DNA of 49,297 bases from Kandleria vitulina DSM 20405 (GCF_000702065.1 NZ_JNKN01000015.1:1-49297), one strand, 5' to 3'; positions 36,273 to 47,581 are shown, numbered from the stretch's first letter. Translations and numbers: made by a program. The notes: generated from the letters alone by a model not told the origin.

Positions 36273-36797
36273 TTATATTTTTGTTAATGCACTAATCACT
36301 GAAATGACATATTGGGAATTATAGTCTGCATTTTCCATGTAGGCATAATAGCTGCCATAGATCATGTAGGAAAACATGATATGTTTTTCAGGATTATTCT
36401 GATATTCTGGTCTTAGTGAGAAAAAGAGTTCTGTCAATGATTGATGAATCTTATCAGGAAGAGCACTACGACGACTTCCGGAGAAGAGGGTATGAATCAA
36501 TTCATTGTATTCCTGATAGGATTTGAAAACTTCTTCTGTAAATATATCAGTGTGATCGATAGCTAATTCAGGATGTCGAATAGATTTGGTGATCTTTTCG
36601 ACAATGATGTCTTCTACCTGTTCACAAAGATCAAAGATGTCCTGATAGTAGACATAGAAAGTTGATTTATTGATATTTGCGTTTTTGCATAAAGAAACCA
36701 CTGTCATTTTTTCAATGGGAGTGGTTTTTCTCATGTCGATATAGGTATCAATAATGGCCTGCTTACTTTTGGGATTTTTCATATAAATCCGACACAT
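36273..36797 (-). CDS. TetR/AcrR-family transcriptional regulator
   Basis: Predicted DNA-binding repressor, 174 residues. The N-terminal helix-turn-helix is PIEKMTVVSLCKNANINKSTFYVYYQDIFDL (residues about 29-60), and the C-terminal part is an all-helical ligand and dimer domain of the type seen in the DhaS/TetR_C_7 group. An alternative start is Met6. It is divergent from glgB, with inverted-repeat sites in the 113-base gap, so it likely controls itself and glgB. The ligand is unknown. Confidence 0.82.
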   Translation of the reverse strand: MCRIYMKNPKSKQAIIDTYIDMRKTTPIEKMTVVSLCKNANINKSTFYVYYQDIFDLCEQVEDIIVEKITKSIRHPELAIDHTDIFTEEVFKSYQEYNELIHTLFSGSRRSALPDKIHQSLTELFFSLRPEYQNNPEKHIMFSYMIYGSYYAYMENADYNSQYVISVISALTKI

Positions 36798-36806
36798 TTC
36801 TATTTT

Positions 36807-36821
36807 TGTCTATTTTTAGAC
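36807..36821. promoter_or_regulatory. Possible second operator near the TetR-type gene
   Basis: TGTCTATTTTTAGAC repeats the half-site TGTCTAT of the operator at 36881-36896 and has a degenerate second half. It lies 10 bases upstream of the regulator's start, where it could give autoregulation. Confidence 0.4.
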
Positions 36822-36880
36822 GTTTAAAAATAATTGGTGGTGTCGCTTTCATCTCCTTTAATATATAGTATAAAATGAAA

Positions 36881-36896
36881 ATAGACAGTTGTCTAT
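36881..36896. promoter_or_regulatory. Predicted TetR-type operator upstream of glgB
   Basis: Perfect inverted repeat ATAGACA-GT-TGTCTAT, between a -10-like TATAAA (36869-36874) and the AGGAGG of glgB. Binding here would block transcription of glgB. Confidence 0.6.
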
Positions 36897-36910
36897 AATA
36901 GGAGGTTATT

Positions 36911-38674
36911 ATGGATTTTAATGCATTTTATAATGGTCAGGAATTTGAAGCTTATCGCTATCTTGGGGCACATACTCAAGATCGTGGTGTTATCTTTAGA
37001 ACCTATGCACCTTCAGCACATCGTGTAAGTGTCATCGGTGAATTTACAGATTGGCGTGAAATTCCAATGGAAAGAGTCGGCAATGGACAATTCTGGGAAG
37101 TATATGTCAAAGATGCGGCAGTAGGACATATGTATAAGTATCGTGTTCATCATGGAGGATCTTTTGTGGATCATTGTGATCCTTATGGTTACTTAGCAGA
37201 AGTAAGACCAGCCAATGCTTCTATTGTTTATAATAATAAGAACTATGTTTTTCATGATAATGAATGGTGTGCATCACGTCATGATCTACAGAATGAAAAG
37301 TTGAATATCTATGAACTTCATTTTGGATCTTGGAAAAAGAAGGGGCTTGAAGAAACAGATTGGTACTCTTATAGAGAAATGGCTGATCTCTTGATTCCTT
37401 ATGTTAAGGAGATGGCTTATAACTATATTGAGATTATGCCACTTAATGAATATCCTAATGATTTATCATGGGGATATCAGCCAACAGGCTTTTTTGCACC
37501 TACATCACGTTATGGCAAGCCTGATGATCTACGTTATTTTATTGAACAGTGTCATTTAAATCATGTCGGAGTTATTCTTGATTTTGTACCAGTACATTTC
37601 GCTATTGATGGTTTTGCATTAAATAACTTTGATGGAACACCTCTTTATAATTATCCAAATGATGCAGTAGGAAAAAGTGAATGGGGGACATGTAACTTCC
37701 AGCATTCACGTGGTGACGTGTGTTCATTCTTAAATTCTTCTGCTTATTACTGGCTGAATGAATTCCATTTTGATGGATTAAGATTGGATGCAGTTGGTAA
37801 TCTTATCTACTGGCAGGGTAATTCTCAAAGAGGAGAGAACAGAGAAGCGATGAAATTCCTTCAGACATTAAATAGGGGACTTAAAGAACGTATTCCTCAT
37901 TGTTTGTTGTTTGCGGAAGATTCTTCAAGCTATCAGGGTGTTACTGCACCTATTGAACAGGGTGGATTAGGCTTTGATTATAAATGGGATCTAGGCTGGA
38001 TGAATGATACTTTGGATTTCTTCAAGAAGACTCCTGAAGAAAGAAAGGAACATTATCATAAGCTTACTTTCTCGATGATGTATTTCTACAATGAACATTT
38101 TATCTTGCCATTTTCTCATGATGAAGTTGTTCATGGAAAAAAGACCATCGTAGATAAGATGTATGGTTCTTATGAAGAAAAGTTTGCACAGGCAAGAGCT
38201 CTATATCTTTATATGTATGCTCATCCTGGAAAGAAACTTAACTTTATGGGAAATGAATTTGGACAGTTAAGAGAATGGCATGAATATCGTGAACAGGATT
38301 GGACATTGTTGCATTATCCAATGCATCAGTCATTCCATCAGTTCCATAAAGATCTTATTCGCTTGTATAATGAACATGATGCATTCTATCAGAATGACTT
38401 TAATGAAAAAGGTTTTGCCTGGATAGATTGTCAAAAAGAAGAACAGAGTCTTTATGTCTTTAAAAGATGCAGTGAGGAAACATTGATCTTCTTCTTCAAT
38501 TTTTCTGATGCACCTCAAGATTATCTTTATGAAGAAAAAGGAAAGCTCACTTGCTTGTTGAATACAAATGATCATATCTATAGTGGACAAGGAGATCGTA
38601 TTGATCATATTGAAACAGGCGATAATATCACTATTCCAGCATATACAGGAATGGTCTATCAATTACAAGATTAA
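36911..38674 (+). CDS. glgB: 1,4-alpha-glucan branching enzyme
   Basis: Makes alpha-1,6 branches in glycogen. The 587-residue protein has an N-terminal CBM48 domain at about 15-105 and a GH13 barrel with conserved region I DFVPVHF (224-230), nucleophile Asp293 in GLRLDAV, acid/base Glu336 in FAEDSS and HD403-404 in FSHDEVVH, then a C-terminal beta domain. It is shorter than the usual 630-730 residues because it lacks an extra N-terminal domain. No other glycogen genes (glgC, glgA, glgP) are near, so it is an orphan under a TetR-type regulator. AGGAGG precedes the start. Confidence 0.93.
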   Translation: MDFNAFYNGQEFEAYRYLGAHTQDRGVIFRTYAPSAHRVSVIGEFTDWREIPMERVGNGQFWEVYVKDAAVGHMYKYRVHHGGSFVDHCDPYGYLAEVRPANASIVYNNKNYVFHDNEWCASRHDLQNEKLNIYELHFGSWKKKGLEETDWYSYREMADLLIPYVKEMAYNYIEIMPLNEYPNDLSWGYQPTGFFAPTSRYGKPDDLRYFIEQCHLNHVGVILDFVPVHFAIDGFALNNFDGTPLYNYPNDAVGKSEWGTCNFQHSRGDVCSFLNSSAYYWLNEFHFDGLRLDAVGNLIYWQGNSQRGENREAMKFLQTLNRGLKERIPHCLLFAEDSSSYQGVTAPIEQGGLGFDYKWDLGWMNDTLDFFKKTPEERKEHYHKLTFSMMYFYNEHFILPFSHDEVVHGKKTIVDKMYGSYEEKFAQARALYLYMYAHPGKKLNFMGNEFGQLREWHEYREQDWTLLHYPMHQSFHQFHKDLIRLYNEHDAFYQNDFNEKGFAWIDCQKEEQSLYVFKRCSEETLIFFFNFSDAPQDYLYEEKGKLTCLLNTNDHIYSGQGDRIDHIETGDNITIPAYTGMVYQLQD

Positions 38675-38733
38675 CAAAATCAATCACATTTTTATTCGAT
38701 AATTCTTCACTATTCTAGATAATAGAAAGTGAG

Positions 38734-39252
38734 ATGAATAACATGAGACAAAACAAATTAATGCACATTCTTATCGCAATCATGATTGTAGGAGGGACCG
38801 GCAGCGTATTAACAACAGCCATTATGCCATCTGGCAATAAGACAGTTGAACATATGCATATGAATGGCGGCAATATGCCAAACACGTTGCCAGGCAATGG
38901 AGACAATCAGAATAACAGCAATTCTAACAATTCTAATGATAATTCTTCAAACAATTCCTCAAATAATTCTTCAGGTAACACAACCACTACTGTAACTGCT
39001 GAAACTACGACAGTTTCCACAGCTGTTGGTGGAGGCAGTGTAGGAACACGTTTTGTGGAATTATTAAGAGATTTATGCATCACATTCTTTACTGGATCCA
39101 CATTAATGTATCTATATCTTAAATTTAAAAATGATCCTCAAAAAGAAAACTATCAGTTTGTAAATACTGATGCAAATTATTATCAGCCATACCATGAAAA
39201 CAATGTGCAAATGAACAATGAAAACAATATGAATGAAGAAAAGCAGGATTAG
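38734..39252 (+). CDS. Hypothetical two-pass membrane protein with Asn/Ser-rich linker
   Basis: Not recognised. 172 residues: a membrane segment at about 10-28 (LMHILIAIMIVGGTGSVLTTAIM), a long low-complexity part rich in Asn, Ser and Thr (about 45-90), a second hydrophobic segment within about 110-130 (LCITFFTGSTLMYLYL), and a polar Asn-rich tail. The middle part is likely outside the cell if both segments span. GTGAGATGAATAAC precedes the ATG. Such proteins vary fast and are often genus-specific. Confidence 0.55.
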   Translation: MNNMRQNKLMHILIAIMIVGGTGSVLTTAIMPSGNKTVEHMHMNGGNMPNTLPGNGDNQNNSNSNNSNDNSSNNSSNNSSGNTTTTVTAETTTVSTAVGGGSVGTRFVELLRDLCITFFTGSTLMYLYLKFKNDPQKENYQFVNTDANYYQPYHENNVQMNNENNMNEEKQD

Positions 39253-39265
39253 TTTCCTGCTTTTT
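39240..39265 (+). terminator. Terminator after the Asn/Ser-rich protein gene
   Basis: AAAGCAGGA / TCCTGCTTT stem with a TTAGTT loop, followed by TT. The stop codon lies in the loop. Confidence 0.8.
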
Positions 39266-39307
39266 ATATGGACATTATTAAGAACTATAAGCTATAGATT
39301 AATAAAT

Positions 39308-39359
39308 AAAAAAAGAAGAATTAACAAAGTCCTGTAGACTTTCTTAATTCTTCTTTTTA
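39308..39359 (-). terminator. Long hairpin terminator of the DUF6465-like gene
   Basis: AAAAAGAAGAATTAACAAAG and its near-perfect complement (to 39359) form a stem of about 20 bp with a CTGTA loop. T runs on both strands allow it to work in either direction. Confidence 0.8.
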
Positions 39360-39362
39360 CTT

Positions 39363-39578
39363 TCATACAAATAAAGGTTGTTCATTTTTGAAAATTCTAT
39401 GATCGGTGGTAGTTGCTACATAGTAAAGTGAACCATCTTCCGGTAAGATGTAAATTTCTAATGAATCAATAGATTTTAATGTAATATCTGAGGCTTTTAA
39501 ATGTAATTTAATAATTTTTTTAATGTCTTGCACATTGGCAATAAATGAATTTGTTTGTATCTGAATGTTTGGTACCAT
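39363..39578 (-). CDS. DUF6465-like small protein
   Basis: 71 residues with the order seen in the DUF6465 family of Firmicutes: a short beta start, a helical part (VQDIKKIIKLHLKAS), then KSIDSLEIYILPEDGSLYYVAT. The function of the family is unknown to me. Soluble, no cysteines. A ribosome binding site (AAAGGGGGAATT) precedes the start on the minus strand. Confidence 0.6.
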   Translation of the reverse strand: MVPNIQIQTNSFIANVQDIKKIIKLHLKASDITLKSIDSLEIYILPEDGSLYYVATTTDHRIFKNEQPLFV

Positions 39579-39717
39579 AGCAATTCCCCCTTTTATTTAT
39601 AATAGCAAAAATAATACTTTTTGCAATGGGCTTTCATAATAATAATGAAATGAATCATCAACGAAATTGAAAATTGAGTATTCTTAGTATAAAATAGTAA
39701 AAAATAAGGAGTGTATT

Positions 39718-40122
39718 ATGAGTAAGTATTTAGAACATGCAAAAACTTTAAGAGCAATTGTAGAACCACATTACAATTGTGCACAGGCTGTCCTTGTTCC
39801 TTTTGCTAGGGATGCAGGATTAACTGAAGAAGCAGCCTATGATTTTTCAAGAAACTTTGGTGGTGGAATGAAAATGGGGAGCGTCTGTGGTGCTATCACA
39901 GGTGGATTAATGGTTTTAGGATTATTTGGTGTAGATGATCCAAGAAATATTGGTGCTTATTATCGTCATTTTAAAGAAGAACATAACAATTGCTTAAATT
40001 GTGTAGATCTATTAAAAGCAAGCAGAGAACGTGGTGAAGAAAAGAAACCACATTGTGATGGAATGGTTTATGAAGCTATTGAAGTAGTAGAAGCTATTCT
40101 TAAAGAAAAAGGCAAACTGTAA
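39718..40122 (+). CDS. C_GCAxxG_C_C family redox protein
   Basis: Predicted small redox-active or metal-binding protein of the C_GCAxxG_C_C family, 134 residues. Cysteines occur in the family order: YNCAQAV, then GSVCGAITGG (the CGAxxG core), NNCLNCVD and PHC. Such proteins are often found in anaerobes, alone or near electron-transfer genes. AAGGAGTGTATT precedes the start. The last base of its stop codon region overlaps the ATG of the Nudix gene (TAATG), so they are coupled. Confidence 0.85.
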   Translation: MSKYLEHAKTLRAIVEPHYNCAQAVLVPFARDAGLTEEAAYDFSRNFGGGMKMGSVCGAITGGLMVLGLFGVDDPRNIGAYYRHFKEEHNNCLNCVDLLKASRERGEEKKPHCDGMVYEAIEVVEAILKEKGKL

Positions 40123-40673
40123 TGATTGAAAAGTTAAGAAAGTATAAGCCATATAATGAACAGGAAGAAAAAGATGTAAAAGAGATGATCAGACGTTTAG
40201 AGAATGGGGAAGAACTATTTCTTCGTGATAATGTGTCTGCTCATTTTACTGCTTCTGCCTGGGTTGTTTCACCTGGTCGTAAAAAGGTATTGATGGCTTA
40301 TCATAACATCTATGATTCATGGGCTTGGCTTGGTGGTCATGCGGATGGTGAACATGATCTTCTGAAAGTGGCTATCAAGGAAGTTAAAGAAGAAAGCGGA
40401 CTAGATGTCAAACCAGTAAGCGAAGATATTTATTCAGTAGAGATTCTTTGTGTTGATGGACATATTAAAAATGGACAATATGTGTCTTCACATTTACATT
40501 TTAATGTTACTTATCTTCTAGAAGGTGATGATAAGCTTCCAATTAGAAATAAACCAGATGAAAACGAGGCAGTAGCCTGGTTTGATCGGGAAGAAGCTAT
40601 TGAAAAATCACGTGAAGAATGGTTTAAGAAAAATATTTATAGAAAACTTAATGATCAATTAAAAGGCGCATAA
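40122..40673 (+). CDS. Nudix hydrolase
   Basis: Predicted hydrolase of a nucleoside diphosphate linked to another group; 183 residues. The Nudix box is GGHADGEHDLLKVAIKEVKEESGLD. The essential KEVxEExGL end is present, and the first Glu is one position off the strict consensus, as in many GGHADGxxDLL-type proteins. Upstream it has an N-terminal part FTASAWVVSPGRKKVLMAYH that forms the first strands. The substrate is unknown; this subgroup resembles NUDIX proteins of about 180 residues annotated without function. Confidence 0.85.
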   Translation: MIEKLRKYKPYNEQEEKDVKEMIRRLENGEELFLRDNVSAHFTASAWVVSPGRKKVLMAYHNIYDSWAWLGGHADGEHDLLKVAIKEVKEESGLDVKPVSEDIYSVEILCVDGHIKNGQYVSSHLHFNVTYLLEGDDKLPIRNKPDENEAVAWFDREEAIEKSREEWFKKNIYRKLNDQLKGA

Positions 40674-40683
40674 GCGCCTTTTT
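40661..40683 (+). terminator. Terminator after the Nudix gene
   Basis: AAAAGGCGC / GCGCCTTTT stem with an ATAA loop, including the stop codon, followed by T residues. Confidence 0.85.
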
Positions 40684-40706
40684 CTTTACTTTTAAAGTTC
40701 ATTTGT

Positions 40707-40733
40707 TATAATGAAGATACCCATAGGGGGTGT
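40707..40733 (+). promoter_or_regulatory. Promoter and CsoR-type operator of the copper operon
   Basis: TATAAT at 40707-40712 is followed by ATACCCATAGGGGGTGT (40717-40733), a G/C-tract pseudo-palindrome of the kind bound by copper-sensing CsoR in Firmicutes. It overlaps the expected transcription start. A csoR-type gene is the last gene of the same unit. Confidence 0.75.
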
Positions 40734-40744
40734 AGGAGGTAAAG

Positions 40745-43534
40745 ATGAAAAAGAAATTCGATGTTATGGGAATGACCTGCGCTGCCTGTGAAGCACATGT
40801 CACAAAGAGCGTAAAGAACGTTGATGGAGTTCTTGATTGTCAGGTTAATCTTCTATCAGAAAACATGGAAGTCAATTATGATGAATCAAAGATTTCTTCT
40901 GAAGATATTATTCAAGCTGTAAGAAAAGGTGGGTATGATGCCCGTTTACAAGATGAAGAGATTCATCAGGATATGAGAACTTCTATTGAAAAAAGAAATG
41001 CGAAAAAGGATGAAGAGTTGCGTAAGCAATTTAAAGATCTGATTCTATCATTTTTATTTATGATTCCACTGTTTTATCTTTCAATGGGATCAATGATGCA
41101 TTGGCCTGGTATTCCTTCGATATTCTTAGGTCATGAGAATATGATGATCTTCGCATTAACTGAAATCCTATTGCTTATTCCGATTGTATTTATTCATAGA
41201 AAAAGATTTATAGGAGGATTTCAATCACTTCTTCATGGAGCACCTAATATGGATTCCTTGATAGCGATTGGCTCTTCTGCTTCAATTGTTTATTCATTAT
41301 ATTCAGTTTATATGATGGCATATCATATGGGACGATTTAATTTAGAAGCAGCTCATGATTATCATATGAATCTCTATTTTGAATCAGCCGCAATGATTCT
41401 TACTCTTATTGGGCTAGGCAAATATTTCGAAGCCAGAAGCAAAAAGAGGACAAGTGATGCAATCAATGCCTTGGTGGAGCTTGCACCAGAAAATGCGGTG
41501 GTGCTAAGAAATGGAGAAGAAACAGTTGTTTCTATTGAAGATATCAATATCAATGATCATATCGTTGTAAAGAGTGGAGAAAGTATCGCAGTAGATGGCA
41601 GAATCATTGAAGGTCATGCAAGCGTTGATGAATCCATGATTACTGGTGAATCAATTCCCGTTGATAAAAAAGAAGGAGATCTTGTTATTGGATCTACTAT
41701 CAATAAGAGTGGGCGTATTGTTGTTGAAACATTAAAAACAAATGATCAGTCAACCTTGTCACAGATTATTGCCTTGGTAGAAGAAGCAGGAAACTCTAAA
41801 GCACCTATTGCCAGAATGGCTGATGTTATTTCAGGATACTTTGTTCCAGTCGTTATCGCTATAGCAATAGTGACATGCATTACTTGGATGATGCTAGGAG
41901 AAAGTTTCCATTTCGCATTGACAATGGCTATCTCTGTCCTTGTGATCTCTTGTCCTTGTGCATTAGGGTTAGCTACACCAACAGCCATTATGGTGGGAAC
42001 AGGTAGAGCAGCTAAACTTGGCTTGCTTGTAAAGGATGCAGTTGCATTAGAAACCTTAAGCAAGATTGATACCATTGTCTTTGATAAGACTGGTACATTG
42101 ACAAGAGGAACACCTCATGTCTCTGATGTAGAAATCTACGATGAACGTTTTTTATCTTATGCTTATTCTCTTGAATCTCATTCATCCCATCCATTGGCAG
42201 AAGCTATTGTTCATTACCATGATGAAGAACTCTTTAATGTTAATGAGTATGCAGAAGTACCTGGTGGGGGTATTACAGGAATAATCAATGATGTAATGGT
42301 CATTGGTGGCAATAAGAAAATGATGGAATCCCATGGTATACTTGTTCATGAAGAAAAAGACTATTCTAGTGAAGGCAAGACTGTCATTTATTTTGGTATT
42401 GATGGAAAGTATGCTGGACTATTTGCCTTACAGGATGAATTAAAAGAAGAAGTCAGCGATGTGATCGTTGAACTTAAGAATAGACATATTCAATCCTTGA
42501 TGTTAACAGGGGATAATGATCGAACAGCTAAAGCTTTAGCTTCTAAGCTTAATATTGATTACAAGGCAGAAGTATTGCCTGCTGATAAAGAGAAAGTCAT
42601 TTCTTCTCTTCAAGATGAAGGCCACATTGTCGCAATGGTCGGTGATGGCATCAATGATGCGCCAGCCTTGATGAAAGCACATGTTGGTGTATCTTTCACT
42701 AGTGGATTAGATATTGCAATCGAATCTGCAGATCTTGTACTCATGAAAAATGATATGATTGATTTAGTTAATGCCCTTGATCTTTCACATGCGACAATGA
42801 CGAATATTAAAGAGAACCTTTTCTGGGCTTTATTTTATAATGCAATCTGTATACCTGTCGCATGCGGTGTGTTCTATCCTTTATGGGGATGGAAACTTTC
42901 ACCAATGCTTGGAGCACTAGCTATGAGTTTCTCTTCAGTTTTTGTGGTGTCGAATGCATTAAGACTAAGATGGTTCAAGGTGAAAAAGGAAAGTGTAAAA
43001 AGAAATGAACATGTTATAAATACAGATGTTTCTGTAATTGATAAGAAATCTCTAGGAAAGAAGGATAAGACAATGAATAAAGAAAACTGTGATAAGATCG
43101 TTAAGATCGAAGGTATGATGTGTGAAAAATGTGTTAAGCATGTATCTAATGCATTGAATGCTATTGAACATGTAGAAGCACATGTTTCACTAGAAAACAA
43201 TGAAGCATATCTTCAAGTCTTTAATCATACTGTAACTGATGAAATGATCAAGAATGCGATTGAAGAAGCAGGATATGAATTTAAGGGTATTTGCATCAAT
43301 CACAAATATGATCAGAGTGATTATGATAAAGTCATTATAATTGAAGGTATGATGTGCAAGATGTGTGAAAAGCATGTCAATAAAGCCTTGAATAAACTTG
43401 ACGGTGTAGAAGCAGATGTTTCATTGTTTGAAGGCAAGGCTTATGTTAAGCTTCAAAGTGTAGTTGATGATGAAGTATTAAAGAAAGCTATTGAAGATGA
43501 AGACTATAAAGTCTTATCAATTGAGAAAGCATAG
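40745..43534 (+). CDS. copA: Copper-exporting P1B-type ATPase with extra C-terminal metal-binding domains
   Basis: Pumps Cu(I) out of the cytoplasm. The 929-residue protein has an N-terminal HMA domain with Cys12 and Cys15 (GMTCAAC), membrane helices, the TGES phosphatase loop, the CPC metal site at 403-405 (SCPCALGLATPT), phosphorylation Asp447 in DKTGTLT, HP in SSHPLAEA, and GDGINDAPAL. After the last membrane helices (about 745), it has a charged linker and two further HMA-like domains, with Cys793/Cys796 (GMMCEKC) and Cys871/Cys874 (GMMCKMC). Most bacterial CopA proteins have only N-terminal HMAs. AGGAGG precedes the start. Confidence 0.94.
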   Translation: MKKKFDVMGMTCAACEAHVTKSVKNVDGVLDCQVNLLSENMEVNYDESKISSEDIIQAVRKGGYDARLQDEEIHQDMRTSIEKRNAKKDEELRKQFKDLILSFLFMIPLFYLSMGSMMHWPGIPSIFLGHENMMIFALTEILLLIPIVFIHRKRFIGGFQSLLHGAPNMDSLIAIGSSASIVYSLYSVYMMAYHMGRFNLEAAHDYHMNLYFESAAMILTLIGLGKYFEARSKKRTSDAINALVELAPENAVVLRNGEETVVSIEDININDHIVVKSGESIAVDGRIIEGHASVDESMITGESIPVDKKEGDLVIGSTINKSGRIVVETLKTNDQSTLSQIIALVEEAGNSKAPIARMADVISGYFVPVVIAIAIVTCITWMMLGESFHFALTMAISVLVISCPCALGLATPTAIMVGTGRAAKLGLLVKDAVALETLSKIDTIVFDKTGTLTRGTPHVSDVEIYDERFLSYAYSLESHSSHPLAEAIVHYHDEELFNVNEYAEVPGGGITGIINDVMVIGGNKKMMESHGILVHEEKDYSSEGKTVIYFGIDGKYAGLFALQDELKEEVSDVIVELKNRHIQSLMLTGDNDRTAKALASKLNIDYKAEVLPADKEKVISSLQDEGHIVAMVGDGINDAPALMKAHVGVSFTSGLDIAIESADLVLMKNDMIDLVNALDLSHATMTNIKENLFWALFYNAICIPVACGVFYPLWGWKLSPMLGALAMSFSSVFVVSNALRLRWFKVKKESVKRNEHVINTDVSVIDKKSLGKKDKTMNKENCDKIVKIEGMMCEKCVKHVSNALNAIEHVEAHVSLENNEAYLQVFNHTVTDEMIKNAIEEAGYEFKGICINHKYDQSDYDKVIIIEGMMCKMCEKHVNKALNKLDGVEADVSLFEGKAYVKLQSVVDDEVLKKAIEDEDYKVLSIEKA

Positions 43535-43542
43535 GTGATTGT

Positions 43543-43806
43543 ATGCAGGCAGATGCAAAGAAAGTATTGCGTTATCTAAAGACCGCAAGAGGACAGATTG
43601 ATGGCATCATGAAAATGATTGAAGATGATCGCTATTGTATTGATATTTCTACACAGCTTATGGCGACACAGGGATTATTGAATAGAGCCAATAAGGAAAT
43701 ACTGTCTGAACATATGCGTCATTGTGTGAATGAAGCAACACAGGAAGATGTGCGTGAAGAGAAAATTGAAGAGATGATTAAAGTCATTGATAAACTTGTT
43801 AAATAG
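43543..43806 (+). CDS. csoR: CsoR-family copper-sensing repressor
   Basis: All-helical DUF156 repressor of 87 residues. The Cu(I) ligands of CsoR are present with the right spacing: Cys32, His57 and Cys61 (25 and 4 apart). The N-terminal RYLKTARGQIDGIMKMIEDDRYC is typical. It lies eight bases after copA, and the operator before copA fits CsoR, so copper would release the repressor and raise both genes. CsoR relatives for other metals or formaldehyde lack this exact triad. Confidence 0.9.
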   Translation: MQADAKKVLRYLKTARGQIDGIMKMIEDDRYCIDISTQLMATQGLLNRANKEILSEHMRHCVNEATQEDVREEKIEEMIKVIDKLVK

Positions 43807-43834
43807 AGACTGCAAAAAATGCAGTCTCTTTTTT
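43805..43834 (+). terminator. Terminator after csoR
   Basis: AGAGACTGCA / TGCAGTCTCT stem with an AAAAA loop, followed by TTTT. Confidence 0.88.
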
Positions 43835-43942
43835 GGAATATATAGATAATAATTTGTTATATATAGACCTCGTTTTCAATAATGGGAAGATAATTGAATA
43901 TTTAGAAAAGGTATGCTATTAAAATATTAATAGGAGGAAGAG

Positions 43943-44662
43943 ATGGAGGATTATAGTTTATTAAGTGATAAAGAGAGAGATGCCCTTGATTATATTTTAA
44001 AACATAAAAAAGAAGTGCTTTATATGAGTATGCGAGAACTTGCTCATCAAAGTCATGTATCAACAGCTACGATCAATCGCATGGCGCATAAATTGGGCTA
44101 TATGAATTTTGTGGCTTTTAAACATTCGCTTAAACAGAAAACAATTGTTGATATGTCCTATGACAGTCATGAGATTATTTCTTGTTTAAATGGTTTAGAA
44201 GAAGATTACTATGCGGATAAACTTGATGAGATGGCTTCTATTTTATATGAAGCTGATTTTATTATGATTTATGGCATTGGCTATAGTGGCTATGTCGCTA
44301 AGTATGCGTCTCGTCGTTTTATAGATGCGGGCAAGATTGCCTGGGCGACCAATGATCCATTTTATTATAATCATTCTCTTAAAGGTCATCGGGTGAATCT
44401 GTTTATTTCCATTTCCGGAGAAACAATTGAACTTGTTGATATCCTGAATGTCTGCAAGAGTGAATATCCTGATTCAGTGTCTTTATGTATTACAGCTAAT
44501 ATGAATTCGACATTAGTACATATGTGTGATTATGCTATTGCTTATCCTTTAAAAATGAATCTTCGTGATCTTATTAATAAATCTTCTCAAATTGTAAACA
44601 TGGCTATTATTGAAAAGCTCGCTTTTCATTTGCATGAGATGTCACAAAATGTAATAAAATAG
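43943..44662 (+). CDS. MurR/RpiR-family transcriptional regulator
   Basis: Sugar-phosphate-responsive regulator, 239 residues. N-terminal RpiR helix-turn-helix at about 1-75 (MSMRELAHQSHVSTATINRMAHKLGY) and a SIS sugar-phosphate domain at about 95-235 (IMIYGIGYSGYVAKYASRRF, FISISGETIELVDI). It directly precedes the beta-glucoside PTS genes on the same strand, so it is a likely controller of them. AGGAGGAAGAG precedes the start. Confidence 0.9.
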   Translation: MEDYSLLSDKERDALDYILKHKKEVLYMSMRELAHQSHVSTATINRMAHKLGYMNFVAFKHSLKQKTIVDMSYDSHEIISCLNGLEEDYYADKLDEMASILYEADFIMIYGIGYSGYVAKYASRRFIDAGKIAWATNDPFYYNHSLKGHRVNLFISISGETIELVDILNVCKSEYPDSVSLCITANMNSTLVHMCDYAIAYPLKMNLRDLINKSSQIVNMAIIEKLAFHLHEMSQNVIK

Positions 44663-44754
44663 TTACAAATTTAAGAGAATGAATGCTGATTAATGAAGGT
44701 TTGAACATCTTTCTTTTTTGTGGATTATTTATTATGATAAATATGTCGATAAAA

Positions 44755-44769
44755 AAGAAAACGTTTTCA
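44755..44769 (+). promoter_or_regulatory. Catabolite-responsive (cre-like) or RpiR operator
   Basis: AAGAAAACGTTTTCA fits the Gram-positive cre consensus at all but one fixed position, and its core GAAAACGTTTTC is a perfect palindrome. It lies 25 bases before the PTS start, downstream of TATGATAAAT, where CcpA binding would repress. Confidence 0.55.
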
Positions 44770-44794
44770 AAAAGGAAAAGGAGATGTCACATTC

Positions 44795-47553
<2,759 letters not shown>

Positions 47554-47581
47554 AAATTATTCATAATGAGGAGAGTTTAAG

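Noticed and set aside
38907-39101. Minus-strand frame with Leu/Glu repeats opposite the Asn/Ser-rich linker
   Set aside because: It is the mirror of the repetitive linker and has no ribosome binding site.
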